Of a stretch of 39,984 bases of DNA, positions 19,301 through 32,184 are shown piece by piece. This DNA is from Rubellimicrobium sp. (GTDB lineage: Bacteria; Pseudomonadota; Alphaproteobacteria; Rhodobacterales; Rhodobacteraceae), in the NCBI GenBank assembly GCA_020852925.1, contig JADYZU010000053.1:1-39984 (forward strand), read 5' to 3'. The position numbers and the translations under genes are program-made. How positions within the stretch are numbered: the first letter of the stretch is position 1; the number at the start of each line of letters is the position of its first letter. The notes beneath the pieces were generated by a model that did no database searches, was not told where the DNA came from, and was given only the letters and a program-made list of their open reading frames with translations.

Positions 19301-21874
19301 CTGCACCGGCCCTTCAAACCCGAGGATCCGGTCGTCGCCGTCGCCGTCGCCGAACACCAGCGTGTCGATGGCGACATCGGCGGCACCAAGGTCGATCGTG
19401 TCGTTGCCCGCCCCCGCCTGCACCCGGTCGGCCCCGGCGCCGGTGGCGATGCGGTCGTCGCCCGCGGATCCGGTCACGCTGTCGTCGCCGGCCCCCAGGA
19501 TCACCTCCTCGATTTCCGAGAAGGTGGCGGTGCCGCCGGCCTGGGTCAGGGTGCCGGCCTCGGGCGCGGTCATGGTCAGGGTGATGTTCCCGGTCACGCC
19601 CGAAGCGTCAAGGATGTCGCCCGCCGCCTCGCCGGACTCGCCGCCGGTGATGGTGTCGGTGCCTGCGCCGTTGCCGATGATGAACCGGTCGTCCCCCGCG
19701 CCGCCCGACATGACATCGTTGCCGGCGCCGCCATCCAGCGTGTCGTTGCCCGCGCCGCCGGAGAGGGTATCGGCCCCGCCGCCGCCCAGCAGGAGGTCGT
19801 TGCCCGCGCCGCCGTCGAGGATGTCGTTGCCGGTGCCGCCGTCCAGGGTGTCGTCGCCGTCGCCACCGTCGAGCAGGTCGTTCCCGGCCCCGCCAAGGAT
19901 CGTGTCGTTGCCGGTGCCGCCGAAAAGGCTGTCGTCGCCGCCGCGCCCGTCGAGGAAATCGTTCCCGGCCCCGCCGTAAAAGACGTTGGTGAAGGAATCC
20001 GCCCCGGTGCCCATCCCGTCATAGCCGATCAGCACGTCGTCATGGGCCGAACCGATGATCCCGTCGATCCCGCTCAGGGTGTCGCCCGCGGCATGTCCGC
20101 CCGCGGCGGTGTTGCCGCCCAGGTCGATCTGCACCCCCGCGTCCGAGGCGCTGTAATCGGCATAGTCCATGCCCTGCCCGCCGGACAGCACGTCCGCCCC
20201 GGCGCCGCCGGCCAGGATGTCGTCGCCGGTGCCGCCGATCAGCGTATCGTTGCCGCTGCCGCCGGTCAGGCTGTCGTTGCCGGCGCCCGCGTCGATCGTG
20301 ACGCCCTGCGTCGTCGCCGAGGCATCGGCCCGGTCGTCCCGGGCGGTCAGGGTCAGGGCCTCGATCTCGCTGAACTGGCCGTTGCCGTTGGTCAGCCCGG
20401 CGGGCGTCTGGTCGAAGGTCCAGATGCCGGCCTCGTTGCCGGTGAAGGTGACGGTGACGCCCGCCGTGGTGGCCGTGGCCGCGAAGATCACCGTATCGTG
20501 ATCGGTCCCGGCCTCGCCGCCGATGATCACGTCGCGCTCGTTGCCGTCGCCGACAAGGAACACATCCGCCCCGGCCCCGCCCTGAAGCGTGTCGGTGCCC
20601 GCGCCCCCGTCCAGCGAGTCGTTGCCGTCGCCGCCCCACAGCATGTCGTCGCCGGTGCCACCCAGCAGGATATCGTCGCCACCGCCTCCCCACAGCGTGT
20701 CATTGCCCGCCCCGCCGTCGAGCAGGTCGTTGCCGTCCGCCGGGGCCAGGGTGGTGAATTGCACGTTGGTGACGTCGATGAACTGTCCGCCGGACAGCAG
20801 GTTTCCGTAGACGATCTGGATTTCGTGCACCGGACCCGCCACCGACACCAGCACCGACCCGCGCGCGGAATCGGCCGTGTCCGAGGTGTTCCCCGCCGTG
20901 ATGGTCGAGCCGGAGATCGTCTCGTTCCCCGCCGCCGTCAGCGTGACCGGCACGGGATTGCCGTCGGCGTCGAAGGCAAGGATCGTCAGCCGGTCATGCC
21001 AGCCTGCCCGGTCGATGTCGTTGATGCGGAAGGTGACGTTGCTCACCTGATTGTCGAGGTTCGACCCCGCCTCGGCGTTGAACACCAGCGAAGCGGTCGC
21101 CGTGTTGCCGGCCCCGGTTCCCTCCAGACGCAGGGCCGAAGTCTTGGAGAAGGACTCGCCGGTGGCGGTGTATTGCGTCGCGCTCGTGACGGTGGCGGCC
21201 GAGAACTGGCCGTCGTTGTTGATGTTCACCGACACCCGCATGCCGCCGGTATCCTGCACGAATCCGTTCGCCACATTCGTGCCGTTGCCACCCTGCGCGC
21301 GCCAGTTCAGGGTCTCTGCCCCGGTCGCGGGCGCGGTGGGGTTGTCGCCGTGGAGCGTGTCGTCGCCATCGCCGCCATAGAGCGTGTCGTTGCCGCCGCC
21401 GCCGCGCAGTGCGTCATTGCCGTCGCCGCCGCGCAGTGCGTCATTGCCGTCGCCGCCATGCACGATGTCGTTGCCGCCGCCGGCATTCACCGTGTCGTTG
21501 CCGGTATTGGCGGGCGAGGTCGAGGAACCGCCGTAGATCACCTCGCCATAGCCGTCGCCGTTCAGCGTGTTGCCGGCCGATGTGCCGAAGATGCGGTCGT
21601 CATGCGCGGGGGCGCTCGTTGCCGTGCCGCTCTCGAGCGAGGCGACCGGATCGCCCGCGGGCACGAAATAGACGTTGCCGTCCGTGGCAAGGTGATAGGT
21701 GCCGCTGCCGGTCATGCCGGCGTGATACTGGCCGTCGGACCTGGCGATGCCGGACCAGGTCCAGTTGCCCGAGCCAAGCGTGCTTGACGGGTTGAAACCG
21801 ATCTTCGCGCCGCCGATCGCATCGCCCGCGCCCAGAAGCCCGTCACCGAGCGTCACCAGATAACCAAGTGCCAT
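16334..21874 (-). CDS. Giant RTX calcium-binding protein with C-terminal Hint domain
   Basis: An 1846-residue, strongly acidic, Asp/Gly-rich protein. Residues 1-110 form a non-RTX N-terminus (MALGYLVTLGDGLLGAGDAI). Dozens of GGxGxDxLx nonapeptides follow in blocks from about 115 to 1640, separated by beta-rich linkers with PVQNPDG, VLTFPGGE and TVTFSEIE. Each block would form a calcium-bound parallel beta-roll. A segment of roughly 140 residues is duplicated about 420 residues apart (both copies contain GDPDGDRVDHGDAADGS). From C1662 (CFTPGTLIATPQG) a Hint domain runs to about 1800, with HRMLF and a short Arg/Leu tail. No Sec signal; type I secretion is typical for RTX proteins, but no T1SS genes are adjacent. 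Hint domains can self-process in other families; whether this one does is unknown. Start ATG at 21874 has only a weak ribosome site. Confidence 0.93.
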   Translation of the reverse strand: MALGYLVTLGDGLLGAGDAIGGAKIGFNPSSTLGSGNWTWSGIARSDGQYHAGMTGSGTYHLATDGNVYFVPAGDPVASLESGTATSAPAHDDRIFGTSAGNTLNGDGYGEVIYGGSSTSPANTGNDTVNAGGGNDIVHGGDGNDALRGGDGNDALRGGGGNDTLYGGDGDDTLHGDNPTAPATGAETLNWRAQGGNGTNVANGFVQDTGGMRVSVNINNDGQFSAATVTSATQYTATGESFSKTSALRLEGTGAGNTATASLVFNAEAGSNLDNQVSNVTFRINDIDRAGWHDRLTILAFDADGNPVPVTLTAAGNETISGSTITAGNTSDTADSARGSVLVSVAGPVHEIQIVYGNLLSGGQFIDVTNVQFTTLAPADGNDLLDGGAGNDTLWGGGGDDILLGGTGDDMLWGGDGNDSLDGGAGTDTLQGGAGADVFLVGDGNERDVIIGGEAGTDHDTVIFAATATTAGVTVTFTGNEAGIWTFDQTPAGLTNGNGQFSEIEALTLTARDDRADASATTQGVTIDAGAGNDSLTGGSGNDTLIGGTGDDILAGGAGADVLSGGQGMDYADYSASDAGVQIDLGGNTAAGGHAAGDTLSGIDGIIGSAHDDVLIGYDGMGTGADSFTNVFYGGAGNDFLDGRGGDDSLFGGTGNDTILGGAGNDLLDGGDGDDTLDGGTGNDILDGGAGNDLLLGGGGADTLSGGAGNDTLDGGAGNDVMSGGAGDDRFIIGNGAGTDTITGGESGEAAGDILDASGVTGNITLTMTAPEAGTLTQAGGTATFSEIEEVILGAGDDSVTGSAGDDRIATGAGADRVQAGAGNDTIDLGAADVAIDTLVFGDGDGDDRILGFEGPVQNPDGSWTGHDRIDVTGLTDGQGLPVNVLDVTVTDDGMGNAVLTFPGGETLTLVGVPVALAATPEALHAMGIPLPPLDYIVEGTEAGDVIGPGYTGDPDGDRVDHGDAADGSDDDLIHALGGDDVVFAGLGNDTVFGGTGNDIILGEAGNDELWGEDGDDTIDGGEGDDLIYGGAGHDSLTGGDGDDRIHGGTGDDWISGGDGNDSLWGGDGNDSILGGAGDDWISGGAGNDRIAGEDGNDSILGGAGDDIIDGGAGNDRIDGGDGTDSIEGGAGNDTIWGGDGDDSLNGGLGDDIVYGGAGNDYIRGSFGNDTLYGGEGDDYVWGGYGDDTLIVENNFGNDTYYGDSIDEVVGDTLDLSAVTDDLRIDLRNGDAERGSFTDGTWTATYDEIEHIILGSGTDTLVLADYSGQDRVAGFAAPVQNPDGTWTPGDLLDVSELTSDWGTTPVTTRDVTVSDDGNGNAVLTFPGGESLTLVGVAPGDIDSPWALNAMGIPLGLDHVVEGTAGDDLIDAGYLGDPDGDRVDHGDAADGSHDDLIDAGAGNDTVFAGAGNDTVLGGDGNDLIHGGAGDDTLKGEDGNDTLEGGDGDDRLIGGAGHDTMLGGAGDDVFVITPEAGDDLVTGGETGESAGDTLDATAIGTDVLLDLSAGDPADPEDGTLTHAGGTVTFSEIEKVVLGAGNDSVIGSAGNDTVGAGAGDDTILGGLGDDSLAGGDGNDTILFGIGDTIDGGAGDDLLNLVDSGETGPGNVTVAGGAGYDTLDLGKLADLSTLVITADGPSGKTGTVTLKDGSLLSFSEIENIICFTPGTLIATPQGARPVETLVPGDLVVTRDHGLQPVRWSGRRTVAGIGRFAPVRIRPGTVPGLERDLLVSPQHRMLFQGYRAELLFGEGEVLASARHLVDGLAVTTEEVAEVTYVHLLFDRHEIIYAEGAATESFHPGEIGLSALAEPAREEVFALFPELRSMPARAGNTARRCLKRPEALLLRA
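21404..21457. repeat. Identical 27-bp tandem duplication inside the RTX gene
   Basis: Two directly adjacent 27-bp copies (21404-21430 and 21431-21457) are identical base for base and encode the same nonapeptide (GGDGNDALR). Other RTX repeats here differ at silent sites, so this pair looks like a recent duplication by slippage. Confidence 0.85.
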
Positions 21875-21916
21875 CGTACTGCCCCGACCCCCCCAGGTGG
21901 CGCTGCCTCGAACAAG

Positions 21917-21936
21917 GCCCGGACCGGAGTCCGGGC
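21917..21936. promoter_or_regulatory. Hairpin upstream of the RTX gene
   Basis: GCCCGGAC-CGGA-GTCCGGGC, an 8-bp perfect stem with a 4-base loop, lies 43-62 bp upstream of the RTX start. It could be part of the 5' untranslated region or an attenuating hairpin. Confidence 0.4.
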
Positions 21937-21952
21937 GTCATGGGGTCTGGTT

Positions 21953-21984
21953 AACCCGGCCAGGCGACGAAATTTGGCCGGGTT
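21953..21984 (-). terminator. Possible pgm/glg operon terminator hairpin
   Basis: AACCCGGCCA (21953-21962) pairs with TGGCCGGGTT (21975-21984), a 10-bp stem with a 12-base loop, about 65 bp after the pgm stop. No strong U-tract. It may end the glg operon and insulate the RTX gene. Confidence 0.45.
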
Positions 21985-22047
21985 CGTGGCATGATCGTGC
22001 CGGATCGGGGCAGAGCCGGGCAGGACAGCGGCAGGGCTGCGGCCGGG

Positions 22048-25809
<3,762 letters not shown>

Positions 25810-25813
<4 letters not shown>

Positions 25814-27246
25814 GCGGTTCGGGCGGTCTCTCGGTAGAGGGCGGCATAGGCGCGCGCCGATCCCTGCCAGCCAACCGGCTGGGCCATGGCATTGCGCTGC
25901 ATCCGCGCCCAGGCCTTGCGGTCCTCCCACAGGTCGCACAGCCGGTCAATGGCCAGCGCCAGCGCCCCCGCGCTGACCGGATGGAACTGCACGCCGCTGG
26001 CCACGCCCATCGCCATCGCCGCGGGCGAGGCATTGATGACGGTATCGGCCAGCCCCCCGGTCAGCGCCACCAGCGGGATGGTGCCATAGCGCAGCCCGTA
26101 AAGCTGCGTGAGGCCGCAGGGTTCAAAGCGCGAGGGCACAAGGATCGCGTCGCCCCCGGCGATGAGGCGATGGCTCAGCCCCTCGTCATAGCCGATATGG
26201 GCCACGACATGGCGATGCTGGGCGGCGGCGCGCAGCGCATCCTCGAGCGCGGGTTCGCCCGAGCCCAGAACCGCAAGCTGCCCGCCGCGCGCCAGAAGCG
26301 CGGGCAGCGCCTCGAGCAGCAGGTCCAGCCCCTTCTGCCCGGTCAGGCGCGAGACCACGACGCACAGCGGCCCCTTCGATTCCGGCAGGCCGAATTCGCG
26401 CCGCAGCGCCGCCTTGTTCGCGGCCTTGCCGGCGGGGCGGTCGTAGGGGGCGATCATGGGATCGGTGGCGGGGTTCCAGGCCTCCTCGTCGATCCCGTTC
26501 AGGATCCCCGACAACGCCGCGCGCCGGTCGCGCATCACCCCGTCAAGGCCCATGCCGAAATCGGGCGTCAGCAGTTCGCCGGCATAGGTCGGCGATACCG
26601 TGGTCAGCCGGTCGACCAGCGTGAGCCCGGCCTTGAGCGCCGACAGATGGCCCCAGAACTCGAACCCGTGCGCGGTGTAGCGCGCCCGCGCCAGCCGCAG
26701 CCGGTCGATCCGGTCGGCCGGGGCGGGGCCGTGGAAGGCCATGTTGTGGATGGTCAGCACCGTCCCCGCCCCGCCGCCGCGCTGCGCCAGATAGTCGGGC
26801 ACAAGGCCCGCCTGCCAGTCGTGGCAGTGCAGCACCTCGGGCTTCCAGCCGGGGATCCCCTCGTGCCCGATCCGCGCCGCGATCCAGGACAGCGCGGCAA
26901 AGCGTTCGGGATTGTCGGGCCAGTCGCGCCCGTCCGGGCCCAGATAGATCGACCCCGGCCGGTCGTAGAGATGCGGCGCATCCACCACCAGCATGAGGAT
27001 CCCCGCCACGCGCCCGTCCAGGACGCGCACCGGGCCGCCGAACAGGTCGTCCTCCTGAAGCACCACCTCGCCGCCGCCGGCCTCGGCCAGGGCGGCCATG
27101 ACCGGCGGATAGCCCGGCAGCAGCACGCGCATGTCCACGTCCACCGCCCCCAGCGCCGCCGGCAGCGCGCCCACGACATCGGCAAGGCCGCCGGTCTTGA
27201 CCACCGGCGCGCATTCCGAGGCGACCGAGAGGACCGCGATGCTCAT
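25810..27246 (-). CDS. glgA: Glycogen synthase (ADP-glucose)
   Basis: A 478-residue GT5 enzyme that adds glucose from ADP-glucose to growing glycogen. The ADP-glucose motif KTGGLADV starts at K17; [11 protein letters not shown] and the acceptor-side [16 protein letters not shown] follow; the C-terminal Rossmann domain holds [13 protein letters not shown] and the catalytic [18 protein letters not shown]. The start at 27246 gives the conserved [14 protein letters not shown] and an ATGA overlap with the glgC stop; the longer frame to 27318 is rejected. Standard length. Confidence 0.97.
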
Positions 27247-28502
27247 TTCGCGGCGGCCCGCTTGTCGATCATGGCGCGGGTGATGAGGGTGACCCCGCGC
27301 GGCGTGACGCGGAACCACTTCGCATCCTCGACCGGATCCTCGCCCACGACCAGGCCCTCGGGGATCACCACGCCCTTGTCGATCACCACCTTGCGCAGCC
27401 GTGCATGGCGGTTCACCACCACGCGCGGCATGACCACCGCATGATCGAGCACCGCATAGGAATTGGTGTGCACATCGGTGAAAAGCAGCGAATTGCGCAC
27501 CTCGGTCCCGGAAATGATGCAGCCCCCCGACACCATCGAGGAAATGGCGATGCCGCGCCGGTGCGCCTCGTCATGGATGAATTTCGCGGGCGGCACCGAT
27601 TCGGCATAGGTCCAGATCGGCCAGTCGTGGTCCCACAGGTTCAGTTCGGGGGTGAAGTCGGTCAGGTCGATGTTCGCATGCCAGAAGGCGTCGATCGTGC
27701 CCACGTCCTTCCAGTAGGCCGGCGCCCCCTCGGCACGCACGCAGGACGTGTCGAAACGGTGCGCCATCGCCTTGCCGTCCCGGACGATGCCGGGGATCAG
27801 GTCGTTGCCGAAGTCGTGGCTCGAGTTCGGGTCGGCCGCATCGCGCAGCAGCAGATCGCGCAGGAACGGCCAGTCGAAGACATAGATCCCCATCGAGGCC
27901 AGCGCCTTGGACGGATCGTCGGGGATGCCGGGGGGATCCTTGGGCTTTTCCAGGAACGAGGTGATGCGCCCGCCGGCATCGGTCGCCATGACGCCAAAGG
28001 CAGAGGCCTCGGCGCGCGGCACCGTCAGGCAGCCGATGGTCACGTCGGCGCCGGACTCGACATGCTGGCGCAGCATGATTTCGTAATCCATCTTGTAGAT
28101 GTGGTCGCCCGCCAGCACGAGGATGTAGTCGACGTTGTAGCTGTCGATGATGTCGATGTTCTGCGTCACGGCATCGGCGGTGCCGCGATACCAGCTTTCG
28201 TCGTCCATGCGCTGCGAGGCGGGCAGGATGTCGAGGAATTCGTTGCGTTCGGCCCGAAAGAAGTTCCAGCCGCGCTGGCAGTGCCGGATGAGGGAATGCG
28301 CCTTGTATTGCGTGGCCACCGCCATCTTGCGGATGCCCGAGTTGAGCGCGTTCGACAGCGCGAAGTCGATGATCCGGGTCTTGCCGCCGAAATAGACCGC
28401 GGGTTTCACCCGGTTGTCGGTCAGTTCGTGCAGCCGGCTGCCCCGGCCCCCGGCCAGGACAAAGGCCATGGATCTCTGCGTCAGTCTGCGGCTGGGTTCC
28501 AT
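27243..28502 (-). CDS. glgC: Glucose-1-phosphate adenylyltransferase
   Basis: A 419-residue ADP-glucose pyrophosphorylase, the committed and normally allosteric step of glycogen synthesis. The nucleotide loop [20 protein letters not shown] covers residues 17-36; FLEKPKDPP and [12 protein letters not shown] mark the sugar site; a left-handed beta-helix C-terminus follows. GGGAGG lies about 10 bases before the ATG. It begins 22 bp after glgB and overlaps glgA by ATGA. Confidence 0.97.
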   Translation of the reverse strand: MEPSRRLTQRSMAFVLAGGRGSRLHELTDNRVKPAVYFGGKTRIIDFALSNALNSGIRKMAVATQYKAHSLIRHCQRGWNFFRAERNEFLDILPASQRMDDESWYRGTADAVTQNIDIIDSYNVDYILVLAGDHIYKMDYEIMLRQHVESGADVTIGCLTVPRAEASAFGVMATDAGGRITSFLEKPKDPPGIPDDPSKALASMGIYVFDWPFLRDLLLRDAADPNSSHDFGNDLIPGIVRDGKAMAHRFDTSCVRAEGAPAYWKDVGTIDAFWHANIDLTDFTPELNLWDHDWPIWTYAESVPPAKFIHDEAHRRGIAISSMVSGGCIISGTEVRNSLLFTDVHTNSYAVLDHAVVMPRVVVNRHARLRKVVIDKGVVIPEGLVVGEDPVEDAKWFRVTPRGVTLITRAMIDKRAAAK

Positions 28503-28524
28503 CGGGTCGGGCCTCCCTTTTCGC

Positions 28525-30717
28525 TTACTTTTCCTGCCGGAAGAACACGGTCGACAGCGGCGGCAGCACCGCGTCGATCGACCATTGCTGAGTGCCATGG
28601 GGGATCGGCTCGGCCGTGCGGCCGCCCATGTTGCCACGGTTGCCGCCGCCATAGAGGGCCGCGTCGGTATTGAGCACCTCGGCCCAGAACCCGGGCCCCG
28701 GCACGCCGATACGATACGAGGGACGCTCGACCGGGGTGAAATTGCAGGCCACCACCACCGGCGCATCGCCCGCCTCGCCCAGGCGCAGCCAGGCCAGGCA
28801 CGAGGCGGCCGCATCGTGCAGCGACAGCCAGGCAAAGCCGTCGCCCTCGCAGTCGCGCCGGTAAAGCGCGGGCGTGGCGCGGTAAAGCGCGTTGAGGTCG
28901 CGCACCAGCGCCTGCACCCCCCGGTTCAGCGGCCGCTCCGCCCCGGCCCAGTCAAGTTCGCCGTCATGGTGCCATTCCCCGGCCTGCGCGATCTCGCAGC
29001 CCATGAACAGGAGCTTCTTGCCCGGATGCCCCCACATGAAGCCGTAATAGGCGCGCAGGTTGGCGAAACGCTCCCGTTCGTTGCCGGGCATCTTGCCCAG
29101 CATCGACTTCTTGCCGTGCACCACCTCGTCATGGCTGATCGGCAGGATGAAGTTCTCGGAGAAGGAATAGGTCAGCGCGAAGGTCATCTGGTGGTGATGA
29201 TGGCTGCGATGGATCGGATCCTTTTCCATGTAGCGCAGCGTGTCGTTCATCCAGCCCATGTTCCACTTGTAGCCGAACCCCAGGCCCCCCGCATCCACCG
29301 GCCGCGACACGCCGGGGTAGGAGGTGCTTTCCTCGGCCACGGTCATGATCGTCGGATCGAGGGCATAGGCCGCGCTGTTCATCCGCTGCATGAAGGCGAT
29401 CGCCTCGAGGTTCTCGCGCCCGCCGTGGACATTGGGCAGCCATTCGCCCGCCGCCCGCGAATAGTCGCGGTAAAGCATCGACGCCACCGCATCCACGCGC
29501 AGCCCGTCGGCGTGGTATTCCTCGAGCCAGTAAAGCGCGTTGGCGACCAGGTAATTCGCCACCTCGCGGCGCCCGTAATTGTAGATGAGGGTGTTCCAGT
29601 CCTGATGGAATCCCTCGCGCGGGTCGGCATGTTCGTAAAGCGCGGTGCCGTCGAACCGGGCCAGGCCGTGGGCATCGGCGGGGAAATGCCCCGGCACCCA
29701 GTCGATGAGCACGCCCAGCCCCGCCCGATGCGCGGCATCGACCAGTTCGCGCAGTTCGTCCGGCGTTCCCATGCGGATCGTGGGCGCATACATGCCGACC
29801 GGCTGATAGCCCCAGGATCCGTCGAACGGGTATTCGCTGACCGGCATGAATTCGAGATGGGTGAACCCCATCCACACCGCGTAAGCGACCAGATCGCGCG
29901 CCAGTTCCCGGTAGGACAGCGGCCGCCCCCCCTGATCGAGGCGGCGGCGCCAGCTGGGCAGGTGGACCTCGTAGATGGAAATCGGTGCGTCGCGGCGGTT
30001 GGCGGGGCCGCGCGCCTGCATCCAGGCGCCGTCGCTCCAGCCATGGCCGCCGATGTCGCGCACCACGCTTGCCGTCCGGGGCGGGTGTTCGGCGCCGAAT
30101 CCGACCGGATCGGCCTTGAGCGGCCCCAGTTCGCCGTCGGGGCCGACGATCTCGTACTTGTAGGCCGCGCCCTCGGCCGCGCCGGGGACAAAGATTTCCC
30201 ACACGCCGGTGCCGCCGCGGTGGCGCATCATGTGCCGCCGCCCGTCCCAGGCGTTGAAATCCCCCACGACCGAGACCCGCCGCGCATTGGGCGCCCAGAC
30301 CGCGAAATGCGTGCCGGCCACGCCCTGATGCACCATCACATGCGCGCCCAGCGCCCGCCACAGCCGCAGATGCGTGCCTTCGCCCAGCAGGTATTCGTCA
30401 AGATCCGACAGCACCGTGCCGAACCGGTAGGCGTCGTCATAGTCCCAGACCCGCGCCCCGTCGCGCCCGCGCAGCCGGTAGGGCCGCATGCCGCCGTCGC
30501 GGGTGCCGGGGACGCGGCCGCGAAACACCGGGCCCTCGACCCGGTCAAGCGGATGTTCCCTGCCGCCGATGACGGCGCAGAGGGTCTCGGCCCCCGGGTC
30601 GATCGCGGTGATCCACATGGCGCGGCCCTGCCGGTGCGGGCCCAGCACCGAGAACGGGTCGTCATGGCGCGCGGTCAGCAGCCGGGCAAGGGTCTCGGGC
30701 GAAAGCGGCTGGGTCAA
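28525..30717 (-). CDS. glgB: 1,4-alpha-glucan branching enzyme
   Basis: A 730-residue GH13 enzyme that forms alpha-1,6 branches. N-terminal CBM48 modules (about 1-220) include [22 protein letters not shown]. In the catalytic barrel the nucleophile is D409 in [13 protein letters not shown]; the acid is in [28 protein letters not shown] holds the third carboxylate. The start codon is TTG, supported by AAGGAAGG about 6 bases upstream and the family N-terminus; no in-frame ATG fits better. A short upstream frame ends in the same TTGA, so reinitiation is possible. First gene of the glg operon; a palindromic operator lies about 93 bp upstream. Confidence 0.96.
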   Translation of the reverse strand: MTQPLSPETLARLLTARHDDPFSVLGPHRQGRAMWITAIDPGAETLCAVIGGREHPLDRVEGPVFRGRVPGTRDGGMRPYRLRGRDGARVWDYDDAYRFGTVLSDLDEYLLGEGTHLRLWRALGAHVMVHQGVAGTHFAVWAPNARRVSVVGDFNAWDGRRHMMRHRGGTGVWEIFVPGAAEGAAYKYEIVGPDGELGPLKADPVGFGAEHPPRTASVVRDIGGHGWSDGAWMQARGPANRRDAPISIYEVHLPSWRRRLDQGGRPLSYRELARDLVAYAVWMGFTHLEFMPVSEYPFDGSWGYQPVGMYAPTIRMGTPDELRELVDAAHRAGLGVLIDWVPGHFPADAHGLARFDGTALYEHADPREGFHQDWNTLIYNYGRREVANYLVANALYWLEEYHADGLRVDAVASMLYRDYSRAAGEWLPNVHGGRENLEAIAFMQRMNSAAYALDPTIMTVAEESTSYPGVSRPVDAGGLGFGYKWNMGWMNDTLRYMEKDPIHRSHHHHQMTFALTYSFSENFILPISHDEVVHGKKSMLGKMPGNERERFANLRAYYGFMWGHPGKKLLFMGCEIAQAGEWHHDGELDWAGAERPLNRGVQALVRDLNALYRATPALYRRDCEGDGFAWLSLHDAAASCLAWLRLGEAGDAPVVVACNFTPVERPSYRIGVPGPGFWAEVLNTDAALYGGGNRGNMGGRTAEPIPHGTQQWSIDAVLPPLSTVFFRQEK

Positions 30718-30808
30718 CGGTCACCTTCCTTTCCGCCCATCATGGCGCATCGCAACGCGTTCGTCTGCATCCCGCCGCCAAGATCGCGGGCGGATGCCCG
30801 TCTGTCAC

Positions 30809-30822
30809 CGATAGCGCTAACA
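30809..30822. promoter_or_regulatory. Second copy of the gap-type operator, upstream of glgB
   Basis: Read on the minus strand, TGTTAGCGCTATCG matches the gap operator at 12 of 14 positions (11 of 12 in the core) and lies about 93 bp upstream of the glgB start. The kinase stop codon (TAG) falls inside it. Confidence 0.6.
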
Positions 30823-31485
30823 ATCCCCGCTGCCAAGCGTGATCCCCGAAGGCAGCGCCCGCGCCAGCACCCGTTCGGCATTCGGGATGTCGTTGCCGGC
30901 GGCGCGCGCCCCGGCCGCCTCGGGCAACAGCCCGTGGTCAAGCCAGCGCTGCACCAGCCGGCGGCGCAGTTCCGCCATCGTCACGCGGATGCACACCGAC
31001 AGATCCCACAGCGGCACAAGGTCGCGCCAGCGGTCCTCGTCGAACAGCAGGTAATTGCCCTCGACCACTACCACCGCGGTTTCGGGCGCGACCACCTGCA
31101 CCCCGGCAACGGCGATGTCGCGCGCGCGGTCAAAGACCGGGGCGATCACCTCCTCGCCGGCGGCAAGGCGGCGCACCAGATGCAGGAACCCGGCGGAATC
31201 GAAGGTCTCGGGCGCCCCCTTGCGCGACAGAAGGCCGCGCGCCCCGAGCACCGCATTGTCAAGGTGGAACCCGTCCATCGGCACGATGGCGGCGCTGGTG
31301 CCGGTGCGGTTCAGGTGATCGGCCAGTTGCGCGGCAAAGGTCGATTTCCCCGCCCCCGGCGCGCCCGCCACCGCCACAAGGAGACGCGCGCGCCCCGAGG
31401 CGCGCAGCGCGGCGATGCGCGCGGCCACTTCGGTCAGTCCGGGCTGCACCCCCGCCTGCCCCCCCGGTTCCGCGCCCTGCGACAT
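30817..31485 (-). CDS. P-loop sugar/nucleoside kinase (uridine kinase-like fold)
   Basis: A 222-residue kinase. Walker A is GAPGAGKST at residues 41-49, followed by VPMDGFHLDNAVLGARGL and KGAPETFDSAGFLHLVRRL, the pattern of the YggC/FrcK-like 'nucleoside/nucleotide kinase' group. VVVVEGNYLLFDEDRWRDL is the Walker-B region. Members have been linked to sugar or nucleoside phosphorylation; the substrate is not evident. The start at 31485 is chosen over 31602 because codon-like sequence begins there. It lies just upstream of glgB on the same strand, 99 bp apart, and its stop codon is embedded in the glgB-side operator. Confidence 0.85.
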   Translation of the reverse strand: MSQGAEPGGQAGVQPGLTEVAARIAALRASGRARLLVAVAGAPGAGKSTFAAQLADHLNRTGTSAAIVPMDGFHLDNAVLGARGLLSRKGAPETFDSAGFLHLVRRLAAGEEVIAPVFDRARDIAVAGVQVVAPETAVVVVEGNYLLFDEDRWRDLVPLWDLSVCIRVTMAELRRRLVQRWLDHGLLPEAAGARAAGNDIPNAERVLARALPSGITLGSGDC

Positions 31486-31610
31486 GATCCCCCCCGCTGG
31501 CCCCTCTCCCCCTTGTCGCGCCCCGCCGGGACAAAGGAAAGCGCGGATTGCGTGCGCCCTGCGCCCCCGACAGGAGGTGACAGGCCGCCGCCCGGCTGGC
31601 ACAAGGGGGC

Positions 31611-32060
31611 ATGCGCCGCTTCGATCTTCCGCCGGTCTGGCTTCTGCTGTTCGTCGTGCTGGCCCTGGTCATCGGCCGGGCCGATCCCTGGCGGCTGCAC
31701 CTGCCGGCCTGGCTGGGCGGCCTGGCTGGCGGGCTTGCGCTGGGCGGGGGGGCTCTGCTGCCGGTGCTGGCGGTCGCCGCGCTGCGCCGGGCGGGCACCA
31801 CGCTTCATCCCGGCGGGCAGGCGCGGGTTCTGGTCACGCGCGGCATCTTCGCGCGTTCGCGCAATCCGATCTATCTGGGCATGGTCCTGATCCTGACCGG
31901 CATCGCGTTCTGGGCGGGCAACGTGCTGGCGCTGGCGCTGCCGCCGCTGTTCGCGCTGCTGATCGAGCGGCGCTTCATCCTGGCCGAGGAACGCCTCCTG
32001 CGCCGCACCTTCCGCGCCGGATACGCCCGTTATGAACGGGCCACCCGCCGCTGGTTCTGA
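31611..32060 (+). CDS. Isoprenylcysteine carboxyl methyltransferase-like membrane protein
   Basis: A 149-residue integral membrane protein of the ICMT/PEMT-like superfamily. Hydrophobic helices at about 8-22, 33-60 and 88-118; the family signature is in the second half: [14 protein letters not shown] and the C-terminal [23 protein letters not shown], which in characterised relatives form the S-adenosylmethionine site. Bacterial substrates are generally unknown. AAGGGG sits very close to the ATG. Divergent from the kinase (125 bp). pntA begins 124 bp downstream. Confidence 0.85.
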   Translation: MRRFDLPPVWLLLFVVLALVIGRADPWRLHLPAWLGGLAGGLALGGGALLPVLAVAALRRAGTTLHPGGQARVLVTRGIFARSRNPIYLGMVLILTGIAFWAGNVLALALPPLFALLIERRFILAEERLLRRTFRAGYARYERATRRWF

Positions 32061-32184
32061 CCGCCGCCGGACGCGATGCCGCGCCCGCATCCGCCGCGCC
32101 GCGATGCGGAACGCGCTTGCGCTATGCGGCGCGGCCATGAATATGGCGCGCAACCGGCGACAGGACCGCAAGGGGGGACGACAG

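Noticed and set aside
17507-21787. A 1426-codon open frame on the plus strand opposite the RTX gene
   Set aside because: The RTX nonapeptide codons (GGC, GAC, GGT, AAC) read in reverse give stop-free Val/Ala/Arg-rich sequence with 27-bp periodicity. It has no domain-like content, while the minus frame has clear RTX and Hint motifs.
21953-21984. Attachment site or mobile-element end beside the RTX gene
   Set aside because: The inverted repeat has no partner copy at the other end of the RTX gene and no integrase or transposase is nearby; a terminator hairpin is simpler.
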